Assembly: GCA_963593905.1 (NCBI GenBank)
Contig: CAVBBL010000002.1
Coordinates: forward strand, 124,001 to 188,000
Source: CAG-791 sp963593905
Lineage (GTDB): Bacteria; Bacillota; Clostridia; Lachnospirales; Lachnospiraceae
Direction of reading: 5' to 3'
DNA: 64,000 nucleotides
The translations under genes and the position numbers were made by a program. Positions within the stretch are counted from its first letter, which is position 1; each line of letters starts with the position of its first letter. Positions 26,001 through 32,446 of this stretch are shown here, piece after piece. The notes beneath the pieces were generated by a model that was not told the origin of the DNA, ran no database searches, and saw nothing but the letters and a program-made list of their open reading frames with translations.

Positions 26001-26945
26001 AGCATTGAAAATGCCGGCTGCTTTCTGGATCTTCTGCTGGCAGCGCAGGCGATTTGCATGGCGCAGCATGCTCCATTGCCGTTAGAATTTCGTGTTTTGA
26101 AGGCTGCAGAGCTTTCTTTGCAGGAGCTGGAGGAGCAGGTGAGTCTGGAGACGAGAGCGGGGCTTTTGCAGCATACCGCCGCAGAGGCGGGGATAGGACA
26201 TTTTGCAGATGAAAGGCTGGCAGAAGAACTGCAAAGGCGCTTCGCCTTCCGCTATCCCCATGAAAATCTGTCCGGCCTCTATACCAAAACAACTGTCACA
26301 GAGTTAAAGAAAGCGGCAGAAGGAGACAGGGAAGAGGAGAGCAGTCAGCTGTTTGGCAAAGAGGAAAATCTTCCCTGTGTGCCCCGCTTTATGCAGGAAA
26401 AAGAAGAGATACAAGGCGCTGCCAGAGGAACGGTGATCCATCATTTTCTGGAAGTGTTTGATTACCGTCGCTTTTCGGAACCGTCTGCCGTGACGGCCGG
26501 TCAGCTGGCAGAGTATGCACAGGAACTCATAAATGCAGGTCTTTTCCGGACGGAAGAAAAGGAGATTCTGACAGGAAAGCAGGTGCTGACTTTTTTGAGG
26601 TCCCCTTTGGCGAGACGTATGGCAGCAGCAGAAAATGAAAACAGACTCTATCGGGAGCAGCATTTTGTCATGGGTGTGCCGGCGAACCGGCTGCAGGAAG
26701 AGTTTCCGGAGAATGAAGAAGTGTTGATCCAGGGAATCATCGATGCCTTTTTTGAAGAAGAGGATCACCTGGTACTGGTAGATTATAAGACGGACCGGGT
26801 GGGCAGCGCCGGCATATTGCAGCAGCGCTACCGGGTCCAGCTCTCCTGCTATGCAGAGGCTATTGCACGCATGCGGGGCAGGAGAGTGACAGAGAAGATT
26901 ATTTATTCGACGGCTCTTGGTCAGGAGATTCTTTTTCCTGACTAA
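23049..26945 (+). CDS. addA: ATP-dependent helicase/nuclease AddA
   Basis: 1298 residues. UvrD-like 3'-5' helicase fused to a C-terminal RecB-family nuclease, forming AddAB with the preceding gene. Motifs: VSAAAGSGKTAVLVERI (about residue 20), VVTFTRAAAAQMRERI, ILIDEYQDSNDVQE (about 428), MVGDVKQSIYKFRLARP, LDQNFRS, IMSIHKSKGLEFPICFVVG (about 866), YVAMTRAKEKLILTG, and nuclease motif LVLVDYKTDRV (about 1242). A Glu/Lys/Asn-rich insert (about 556-605) with a six-residue pattern like NTEKDK sits between helicase motifs. Start ATG 23049 follows GAGGTAAGT. The 3' end overlaps the convergent CNNM gene by 47 bases. Confidence 0.95.
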   Translation: MKFTEKQQRVLDARDHNILVSAAAGSGKTAVLVERIIRLVTEPGKDGAEPADIDQLLVVTFTRAAAAQMRERIGAAIEKRLAAEPENRHLQRQETLLHRAQITTIDSFCTYLLRNHFSDIDLDPSFRQADETESALLKKDVLGTVLEEAYSRKDPDFMACVDYFCPGVKDTALEGLVMDLYTKAMSHPWPEMWIKEREEDYCALTEEELYRTPWMEFLLRQGLRRFKEMEERYDAMLIICQQADGPYPYAAFLEEEKKTVFAGLKEKAAFYTAAEEDDAKKARKKLEELIRIREQLENCVQKFAGVKNLPRVDARKYPEVNPLLKGAVQEMRSACKKAAKELGEKLFTESPSETAFKMEAARKPLQTLACLTLEFIHRFQETKQEKNIIDFDDLEHHALHILCDVKEDGSVLPSRTALRYRSHFKEILIDEYQDSNDVQELLLSIISGESEGHFNRFMVGDVKQSIYKFRLARPEIFMDKFFTYRPMDERKERIDLDQNFRSRQEVLESVNGVFERIMRSDVGGITYNKEASLKKGADYPESQGDEYRAELLLVDEKEDEETEENKNTEKDKNAEKDRNTQKKQTEEGGEENKTADEEKLKRTKRQRQALAVAHRIKELVGIMPVRDEDSGLMRPARYKDIVILLRAAAGWDEELRTVFEKEGIPSYINTRKGYFSTEEIRQALQLLRVLDNPRQDIPLYGVMRGYFGDFSEEEVARVRLCAKKQEEKQQEKRPEDGTVEDGAEKSSLYEALLLCAKEQDSLGEKASRFLAFIRNWREKKVFLTVHTLLTSLFEETGYENYAAALPGGAGRLANLHMLCAQAAAFEKTAYTGLFQFLRYIDQMHEYEVDYGEANTLDEEADVVRIMSIHKSKGLEFPICFVVGTEKRFNRRDASGNMIIDNDWGAGLSYVDTNRRIRMDTLRKKAIAEKIRTESLGEEIRVLYVAMTRAKEKLILTGYTQDYEAKLQQLCAGLTGRKYQFLPVTSIENAGCFLDLLLAAQAICMAQHAPLPLEFRVLKAAELSLQELEEQVSLETRAGLLQHTAAEAGIGHFADERLAEELQRRFAFRYPHENLSGLYTKTTVTELKKAAEGDREEESSQLFGKEENLPCVPRFMQEKEEIQGAARGTVIHHFLEVFDYRRFSEPSAVTAGQLAEYAQELINAGLFRTEEKEILTGKQVLTFLRSPLARRMAAAENENRLYREQHFVMGVPANRLQEEFPENEEVLIQGIIDAFFEEEDHLVLVDYKTDRVGSAGILQQRYRVQLSCYAEAIARMRGRRVTEKIIYSTALGQEILFPD

Positions 26946-28251
26946 GGCGCTGCACCAGGGCTTTTTCCATGCGGTGATCCTTGATGCATTCCACCTGGAT
27001 ATGCATGCCGAAACCATTCACAGAAGGGGTGGCGCCATCAGAGGGGACGGTACCGATGAGGGCGAAGACCAGTCCGCCAAAGGTGTCGTACTCCTCTACA
27101 GGGAGAGCTAAGTCTAACTGGGCAGCTACATCCTCCAGTGGCGCAGTACCCTGAATGCGCCAGCTGTCTTTATCGCATTTGACGATTGCGGGAGTTTCTC
27201 TGGGGACGCTGATGTCGTCCTCTAAGTCTCCCACGATCTCCTCTAACAGATCATTCATGGTAATGATACCGCTGACGCCGCCGTATTCATCCAACACGAT
27301 GGCAAAGTGATTGCGGGATTTCTGCATGTTGCGAAAGAGGACGTCGGCGCGAACACCCTCCGGTACAAACCAGGCGTGGTGCACGGCGGCGCGCATGACT
27401 TCGCTGCGGGTGCGCTGTTTCAGGCGCAGATAATCTTTGGAATGCAGTACGCCGATGATATTGTCTGGACTGCCGTCGCATACCGGATAGATGGAGTGGC
27501 GGGTATCATGAATGGTTTTTTCCCAGGATTCGTCACTGTCATCGGTCCAAAGCAGGGTTACTTCGGTGCGGTGTGTCATGATGTCTTCCGCCGTGATATC
27601 ATTGAACTCAAAGATATTTTGAATCATGCTGCTCTCATCCGGCAAAATGGTGCCGTTTTGGTTGCCGGCATCCAGCAAGAGACGAATCTCCTCTTCGGCA
27701 TTTTCCTCCTCTTCACTGTTGGGATCTACACCCAGCAGGCGAAGAATGCCATTGGTGGAGGCGGAGAAGAGCCATACTGCGGGAATAAAGATCTGGGATA
27801 CGGTATAGATAAAGCCGGACATGCCGAGGGCAATATCCTCGGCTTTTTTCATGGCCAGACGCTTGGGAATCAGCTCACCGAGCAGCACTGTGAAATAGGT
27901 CAGCACCAAAGTGATGATCACCACGCAGAGAGCGTGGATCACAGAGGCAGGGAGAGGAAGACCCAGAGAGCGGAAAAAAACGGCCAGACGCTCCGAAAAG
28001 CTTTCTGTAGCCACCGCACTGCTGAGCAGGTTGACCAGAGTGATGCCTACCTGGATGGTAGAAAGAAATCGGGAAGGCTGCTGCGTTAATTTGGAAAGAC
28101 GGATAGCCCGCTTATCGCCTTCGGATACCAGCTTGGAGAGCTTGTTCTCGTTCATGGAGATCACGGCGATCTCGGCACAGGCAAAAACGGCATTAAAGCC
28201 GATAAAAACAAATTGCAGTAAAATTAACCATAGTAAGGGTAAATCTGACAA
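26899..28251 (-). CDS. CNNM/CBS-domain membrane protein (CorC/HlyC-like, YrkA/TlyC type)
   Basis: 450 residues. An N-terminal DUF21/CNNM domain with about four membrane helices (first near residues 6-30, LLWLILLQFVFIGFNAVFA) containing TLVNLLSSAVATE and GELIPKRLAMKKAE is followed by a CBS pair (EDIMTHRTEV ... VLDEYGGVSGIITMNDLLEEIVGDLEDD) and a CorC_HlyC domain ending about residue 430. Members are proposed magnesium exporters or regulators of magnesium and cobalt flux. The leader on the minus strand holds a predicted multi-stem structure (about 28410-28500). The last 47 bases lie inside the end of addA on the other strand. Confidence 0.92.
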   Translation of the reverse strand: MSDLPLLWLILLQFVFIGFNAVFACAEIAVISMNENKLSKLVSEGDKRAIRLSKLTQQPSRFLSTIQVGITLVNLLSSAVATESFSERLAVFFRSLGLPLPASVIHALCVVIITLVLTYFTVLLGELIPKRLAMKKAEDIALGMSGFIYTVSQIFIPAVWLFSASTNGILRLLGVDPNSEEEENAEEEIRLLLDAGNQNGTILPDESSMIQNIFEFNDITAEDIMTHRTEVTLLWTDDSDESWEKTIHDTRHSIYPVCDGSPDNIIGVLHSKDYLRLKQRTRSEVMRAAVHHAWFVPEGVRADVLFRNMQKSRNHFAIVLDEYGGVSGIITMNDLLEEIVGDLEDDISVPRETPAIVKCDKDSWRIQGTAPLEDVAAQLDLALPVEEYDTFGGLVFALIGTVPSDGATPSVNGFGMHIQVECIKDHRMEKALVQRLSQEKESPDQEPSNK

Positions 28252-28409
28252 GGTGAAACCTCCTGAAAAATGAATGTTCTTGTTATTGTAAATGCTGTTT
28301 GGGACTTTTATATTATCCTGAGCAGTTTGAGGCTGTTTAAGTGTCTTTTATCTTTAAAATCTGAAAAGATCAAATCAATCCAGAAGTCGTTTGATCCGCC
28401 AGTCCTGCC

Positions 28410-28500
28410 GATACGCAAAAAACACCCAGGGCAAACAAACTCTCTTGTTTGCATGAGCGTATCCTTCAGGCGAGAATCCTGCACTGGGCTCACCCCGGTG
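28410..28500 (-). promoter_or_regulatory. Predicted structured leader of the CNNM gene
   Basis: Nested stems: GATACGC (28410-28416) with GCGTATC (28457-28463) enclosing GCAAACAA/TTGTTTGC, then CAGG-CGAGAAT-CCTG, and CCCAG/CTGGG as an alternative outer pair. It lies about 160 bases upstream of the CNNM start on the minus strand. CNNM genes are often metal-regulated, but I do not recognise a known metal riboswitch consensus. Confidence 0.3.
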
Positions 28501-28821
28501 TCTTAACTTTTTCTTTATAAAAGGAATAGATAGTCGGGAGATTGGACGTAAAAATACATGGCTCTTGATTGTGGTTGATAAGATATAGTTTCGGTTGGGT
28601 GGCTCTGCGTCGGAGTCAGAATGTTCTTTCATTATGTGTGGAAACCTTCCTTTCGTTGGCAGATATTGTAATATGGAAAGGGCGGATTGTCAATTACTTA
28701 GAGAAGTCCGATCATACCTCGGTATGGCATTGTTTGGTGTCGCCAGATTATGCTCCGGTATACAAGTGTCTAGTGCTGTGTTGCCCGGTCATGCCCTGGG
28801 ATGCGAGTCATCTGTCACACT

Positions 28822-29069
28822 CCGGTCATGCCCCGGGACGCAGCAGAATGTCTCGCACCATGCACTTTGCACCGTTTTGCTAAGGTTTGCCTCTCGCCTA
28901 CGGATGGCCGGCCCTTAACTCGCATCCCCGCCTGATGCGGGTCTGCTCAGACAGGCGGGCCTATCGGGCGCGCTCAGAAAGCGCGCCCGATACCATCCTT
29001 CGGCTTCGATGCAGACCTAAGCAAAACTGGCGCACAGTGCAAAGGATGCAAGCCATTCTGTTGCGCCCC
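28822..29069 (+). repeat. Family III inverted-repeat element, copy 2
   Basis: Same architecture as copy 1. Left end CCGGTCATGCCCCGGGACGC, right end CATTCTGTTGCGCCCCC; the ends pair over about 55 bases. The internal hairpin is ATCGGGCGCGCT (28963-28974) with AGCGCGCCCGAT (28980-28991), loop CAGAA. It is preceded by shorter related units containing CCGGTCATGCCCTGGGATGC and CATACCTCGGTATG. Confidence 0.88.
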
Positions 29070-29325
29070 CCGGTCATGCCCCGGGGCGCGGCAGATGTCT
29101 TGCACCATGCACTTTGCGCCGTTTTGCTAAGGTTTGCCTCTCACCTTCGGATGGCCGGCCCTTAACTCGCATCCCCGCCTGATGCGGGTCTGCTCAGACA
29201 GGCGGGCCTATCGGGCGCGCTCAGAAAGCGCGCCCGATACCATCCTTCGGCTTCGGTGCAAACCTAAGCAAAACTGGCGTGCAGTGCAAAGGATGCAAGC
29301 CATTCTGCCACGCCCCGAGGCATTA
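29070..29325 (+). repeat. Family III inverted-repeat element, copy 3
   Basis: Directly abuts copy 2 in the same orientation. The internal hairpin arms are ATCGGGCGCGCT (29210-29221) and AGCGCGCCCGAT (29227-29238). Right end GCCACGCCCCGAGGCATTA matches copy 1 more closely than copy 2. Confidence 0.88.
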
Positions 29326-29414
29326 CAGTTTGCCAATATGCAATCAATTGCAGCTGATTTATAAAAAAAATATAAAACCTTTATACCCCAAGTATAAAAT
29401 CAGAGACTTTTTCC

Positions 29415-29444
29415 TTGACGCAGGCGTCTTGGGCAGTCTATAGT
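29415..29444 (+). promoter_or_regulatory. Sigma-A promoter for mecA
   Basis: TTGACG (29415-29420), 18-base spacer, TATAGT (29439-29444). Transcription would start about 115 bases before the mecA ATG. Confidence 0.7.
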
Positions 29445-29564
29445 TACTCTTCAAAGAAGATTTATGCTATACTAAGCATACATTTGCGGGAGATGCCGGC
29501 TGGATGATTTTTCAGTTGTTTCCGGCATGAGAGCAAGAGAGATAAGGGAAGGGAGGAGACCTTC

Positions 29565-30317
29565 ATGAGGATAGAAAAAGTCAACGATAATCAGATACGC
29601 TGCACACTGACGGGAGAGGATCTGGCCAAGCGGCAGTTAAAGATCAGCGAGCTGGCCTACGGCACGGAGAAAGCTAAGAATCTCTTTCGGGACATGATGC
29701 AGCAGGCGTCTTTTATGTTTGGGTTTGATGCGGAGAATATTCCGCTGATGATTGAGGCAATTCCGTTAAATTCGGACTGTATCGTATTGATTGTCACTAA
29801 GGTGGAGGATCCGGAGGAACTGGATACCCGGTTTTCCAATTTTGCGCCTTCTGTGCATGACGGGGAGGATGCCGCGGACAGTGAGGCGGCAGCCGCTTAT
29901 GAGGCATTGATCAATTCCATCAAAAAGGGCATGGATACCGGAGAGGTGGAGACTGCCAGCCAGCCGATGGAGGGCGTACCTACCGAGGAGGAATCGATAG
30001 CCAATGCCAAGAAGTTTATCTATACCAATCGTCTGTATTCCTTTGCAAACATGAAGGATATCCTGACGGTATCCAGAATTACAGGGGAGGCCTATACCTA
30101 TCGCAGCTCCCTTTATCAGGATGAAAAGGAGGATAGATATTATCTCTTCCTCTCGATGCCGGATGTGGATACGGTGACAGCGATGCAGCAGGTGCTGTTG
30201 ATCATGAATGAATACGGCCAGCAGGAGATGAACACCTATGCCAGGGAGCAATATCTGCAGGAGCACTGCACCGTGGTGGTGTCGGAGAATGCGCTGCAGG
30301 AGCTGGCGATGATTTAG
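29565..30317 (+). CDS. mecA: Adaptor protein MecA
   Basis: 250 residues. Adaptor that delivers substrates to the ClpC ATPase for ClpCP proteolysis. The N-terminal substrate-binding part begins MRIEKVNDNQIRCTLTGEDL with FRDMMQQASFMFGFD; an acidic linker (about 95-150) is followed by the C-terminal ClpC-binding domain (IYTNRLYSFANMKDILTVS ... YRSSLYQDEKEDRYYLFLSM). Length and domain order are normal for the family. A GGGAGGAG ribosome site precedes ATG 29565 and a strong terminator follows, so this is a single-gene unit. Confidence 0.93.
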   Translation: MRIEKVNDNQIRCTLTGEDLAKRQLKISELAYGTEKAKNLFRDMMQQASFMFGFDAENIPLMIEAIPLNSDCIVLIVTKVEDPEELDTRFSNFAPSVHDGEDAADSEAAAAYEALINSIKKGMDTGEVETASQPMEGVPTEEESIANAKKFIYTNRLYSFANMKDILTVSRITGEAYTYRSSLYQDEKEDRYYLFLSMPDVDTVTAMQQVLLIMNEYGQQEMNTYAREQYLQEHCTVVVSENALQELAMI

Positions 30318-30330
30318 TAAAAAGATAAGA

Positions 30331-30370
30331 AAAAGGACGACGGACATTTATGATGTCGGTCGTCCTTTTT
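30331..30370 (+). terminator. Rho-independent terminator after mecA
   Basis: AAAAGGACGAC with GTCGTCCTTTTT, extended by ACAT/ATGT, ending in a T run. The A run on the other side may let it work on both strands. Confidence 0.9.
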
Positions 30371-30434
30371 GCTGTACAGGGTGTTGCATGATAATGGTGC
30401 ATATTCCCTCAGCGTTTCTTCAGAGCTGTTTAGC

Positions 30435-30626
30435 TTAGGCCTGCTTGATCTGCTCCATCAGCTCGTTTACATCTACGCCGTGAACCATGGCAGCTTCTGC
30501 CAGTGTCTCACCTTGAGAAGCCGGGCAGCCCAGGCAATGCATGCCGATGGACATCAGTACAGGAGCAATGTTGGGGTTGATCATCAGCGCTTCGCCGATT
30601 TTGGTGTCTTTGGTAATTTCAGCCAT
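30435..30626 (-). CDS. DUF1858 (hybrid-cluster-associated redox disulfide) protein
   Basis: 63 residues from ATG 30626; GAGGG lies five bases upstream. The short alpha-helical DUF1858 fold is complete: MAEITKDTKIGEALMINP, then APVLMSIGMHCLGCPASQGE with a CxxC pair, and LAEAAMVHGVDVNELMEQI. These proteins are predicted redox-active disulfide or metal-binding proteins, often found near hybrid cluster proteins or fused to hydrolase domains; function is not established. It is monocistronic with its own promoter and carries a family I leader on the minus strand. A longer open frame upstream merely reads through that leader. Confidence 0.88.
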   Translation of the reverse strand: MAEITKDTKIGEALMINPNIAPVLMSIGMHCLGCPASQGETLAEAAMVHGVDVNELMEQIKQA

Positions 30627-30630
30627 TTTT

Positions 30631-30735
30631 CCCTCTTTCTGCCGCAGCTTGTATGCGGCGGTGAGAAGAATTTCGCTTATGCGAATCCTTCCTACATTCA
30701 TTTTATAAAGCCGCAGATTCTTGCGGCAGCTATAT
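30631..30735 (-). promoter_or_regulatory. Family I leader upstream of the DUF1858 gene
   Basis: On the minus strand: a B-like stem GCCGCA-AGAATC-TGCGGC (30728-30711), a module C variant AAGGATTCGC-ATAA-GCGAAATTCTT (30690-30666), and a module D variant GCCGCATACAAGCTGCGGC (30659-30641), then AGAAAGAGGG and the ATG. This copy is on the opposite strand from the others and still faces its gene. Confidence 0.75.
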
Positions 30736-30748
30736 TTCAAACAGCGAC

Positions 30749-30777
30749 AGTATAACGTATTTCGGGAAATCACGCAA
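30749..30777 (-). promoter_or_regulatory. Sigma-A promoter for the DUF1858 gene
   Basis: Minus strand TTGCGT (30777-30772), 17-base spacer, TATACT (30754-30749). The transcript would begin immediately before the family I leader. Confidence 0.75.
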
Positions 30778-30866
30778 GAACCGGACTTTCCTTAGACAAA
30801 TTCTATAAGTATTCTATAAGCTGGACTTCCTTTAGGAGAATTCCGGCCTTGGTCGGAACATAGAAT

Positions 30867-30908
30867 AAAGCCGGCGTATCTCTTTTGGCAAGGATACGCC
30901 GGCTTTTT
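30867..30908. terminator. Strong hairpin terminator next to the 31-codon gene
   Basis: AAAGCCGGCGTATC pairs with GATACGCCGGCTTT over 14 bases. The plus side ends GGCTTTTTG; on the minus side the T run is weaker (GGCTTTATTC). It lies 18 bases past the stop of the minus-strand mini-gene. Confidence 0.8.
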
Positions 30909-30925
30909 GTCTGCGTGAAATATTT

Positions 30926-31021
30926 TTACTTAGATGTAATAGCGGCTACGATACCCAAGATGCTCATTAAAGCAACGGGGCAGCCGATGGTTGTTCCAAG
31001 AAGTACGCCAAGTGTAATCAT
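30926..31021 (-). CDS. 31-residue hydrophobic peptide, unknown
   Basis: Reading leftward from ATG 31021: MITLGVLLGTTIGCPV followed by ALMSILGIVAAITSK and a TAA stop. It is almost entirely one hydrophobic segment with a central G-C-P and a C-terminal Ser-Lys. A good ribosome site (AAGGAAAAAGAAAGGAAAAC, minus strand) lies directly upstream and a strong hairpin terminator 18 bases downstream, so it looks like a free-standing mini-gene. It could be a single-helix membrane peptide, a type I toxin-like peptide or a signalling peptide; I do not recognise it. No immunity, transport or antitoxin gene is adjacent. Confidence 0.6.
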   Translation of the reverse strand: MITLGVLLGTTIGCPVALMSILGIVAAITSK

Positions 31022-31338
31022 AGTGTGTTTTCCTTTCTTTTTCCTTATTTTGGTGTGTGGTGTTTTAAGTTTTTATTTAAAGTTTTTGTTTTAAGTTTTT
31101 ATATTTCGTTTGTGATGAGCTTAGGATAACAGCAGAGGTGTATAAGGAGCGTAACAGCATTGGCGGCGCTGCGTTTTGCTACTAATGTTATCGCTGCAGT
31201 GAGTCAATGTTCGATGCGTGGATTATAGTGCAGAGTGGAGATCGTGAGAAATTTATGCGCTGAGTTTGTGCATGTTTTCAGGAAAAATTGAAAAACTGAC
31301 AAAAATCATCGGTTTCGCAGTTTCGGGGCCGGGGCTGA

Positions 31339-31368
31339 TTGTAATGTCCGGCAGTCAACGGCTATAAT
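31339..31368 (+). promoter_or_regulatory. Orphan sigma-A promoter
   Basis: TTGTAA (31339-31344), 18-base spacer, perfect TATAAT (31363-31368). No clear gene follows for over 1 kb; it may drive a non-coding RNA or a very long leader. Confidence 0.6.
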
Positions 31369-32262
31369 ATCCCTGCAAGCAGGATAATCCGTATCGAAAA
31401 GGAGGGGATAAGAGTAGCCGATTTTATCTGACATGAACTATCATCTGAAAGCAGTGAGTCGCAGAATCTGCAGCGTGCTTCCGGTATTTCCGGTAAATAA
31501 AGAAGAACATGATATAGGAGCTGCCGCAGACACAGACAAAAGACCTGTCTTATCGATCTTATCAAATCAAACTAAATAGGCCGGCGCCCTTACCGGTCGA
31601 TACAGCAGACAGAGGAATGCAGTCTTGGCATGTGATCTGCTGTGTCTTATCTGAAAAGCCAAAATCATCAAATGAAATCAAAATCATAGATTTAAACGAA
31701 AATCCAATAGAAATCTAAACGAAAATCCAATAAAAGTTCAAACAGAAACACAGAACTTAAAGAAAAGTGAAAAAAGAAACGAACGAAAAAAGATACACAT
31801 TCTGCATGCAAATTCAGCCACAGCTGCCTGCAGCGGCGGGAAATCTCTCACGGAAGGAAATGACCTCCTGATGGCAGTAAGGCAAGAAATCAGAAAACGG
31901 ACAGCCTAAAGGCAGCATAACAACAATACGCCGGGATGACCGGAAAACAAAACAGAAGATCCGAATATAGAAATAACAGAAAGGTCGCAGCAGCAACAGC
32001 GCTGTCCTGACGGATAGACTTACAGACATTTATCTACAGAGCAGGCAGAAGCCAGAGCGTCCCCGCCGCGGCGAAGCCGGCGGCAGTGCTGTTGCTGCAG
32101 ATCTTAAAAATTATGTAAAAATACAGACTGAATACAATGGGCGTTACAATACCGATGAAGGGCGGAGCAGTACCTAACACTTCCCCAGACCTCTGTTATG
32201 AGCGGACCGGGCATTGTAATGCAAATTCTGCAGGGAATGCAGATGACTGGACAGGCAGAGTT

Positions 32263-32271
32263 TGTTATAAT
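32263..32271 (+). promoter_or_regulatory. Extended -10 promoter for the GH18 gene
   Basis: TGTTATAAT contains TG one base before a perfect TATAAT (32266-32271). It is followed by a small hairpin TTGCGT-AA-ACGCAA. Confidence 0.55.
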
Positions 32272-32316
32272 ACTATGCAGTTGCGTAAACGCAAGGTGAG
32301 TACAGTGTATGAAGTA

Positions 32317-32407
32317 TAGAGTATTTAATACAGAGTGTTAAATTTAAATAGAGAGTATTCAATACAGAATGTTAAATTTAAATACAGAGGATTAAATACA
32401 GAGAATA
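32317..32407 (+). repeat. 34-bp tandem repeat in the GH18 leader
   Basis: Two and a half units of AGAGTATTTAATACAGAGTG plus TTAAATTTAAAT, with small differences, directly before the GH18 ribosome site region. Confidence 0.8.
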
Positions 32408-32446
32408 CATGGTATTGTGTACAGGTTATAAGGAAGCTGCATATAT

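Larger units (their letters stand above)
28252..29564. other. Gene-free interval of ~1.3 kb rich in inverted repeats
   Basis: It contains the leader of the CNNM gene with stems GATACGC/GCGTATC and GCAAACAA/TTGTTTGC (28410-28463), partial family III units (about 28700-28820), two complete family III elements in tandem, and the mecA promoter. Open frames here run through the repeats, shift relative to one another between copies, and are judged non-coding. Confidence 0.7.
31022..32446. other. Gene-free interval of ~1.4 kb
   Basis: No convincing protein gene. It holds an A/T-rich leader for the minus-strand mini-gene, a strong orphan promoter (31339-31368) followed by an unused AAAAGGAGGGG, an A-rich stretch with short repeats (AAACGAAAATCCAAT twice near 31700-31730), a GC hairpin CCGCCG/CGGCGG at about 32067-32090, an extended -10 promoter near 32263, and 34-base tandem repeats before the GH18 gene. 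The bulk (31376-32130) is unexplained. Confidence 0.6.

Noticed and set aside
28420..28500. Cyclic di-GMP-I riboswitch on the plus strand (CAGGGCAAAC match)
   Set aside because: Only a short core resemblance; the rest of the aptamer, including the second helix and receptor, is missing and no plus-strand gene follows.
28822..29325. CRISPR array
   Set aside because: The repeats are ~250 bp palindromic elements, not short repeats with unique spacers, and no cas gene is in the window.
31433..31579. 48-codon open frame downstream of the orphan promoter
   Set aside because: The GGAGG is 27 bases from its ATG, far outside normal spacing, and the peptide has no recognisable features. Kept only as a weak possibility.
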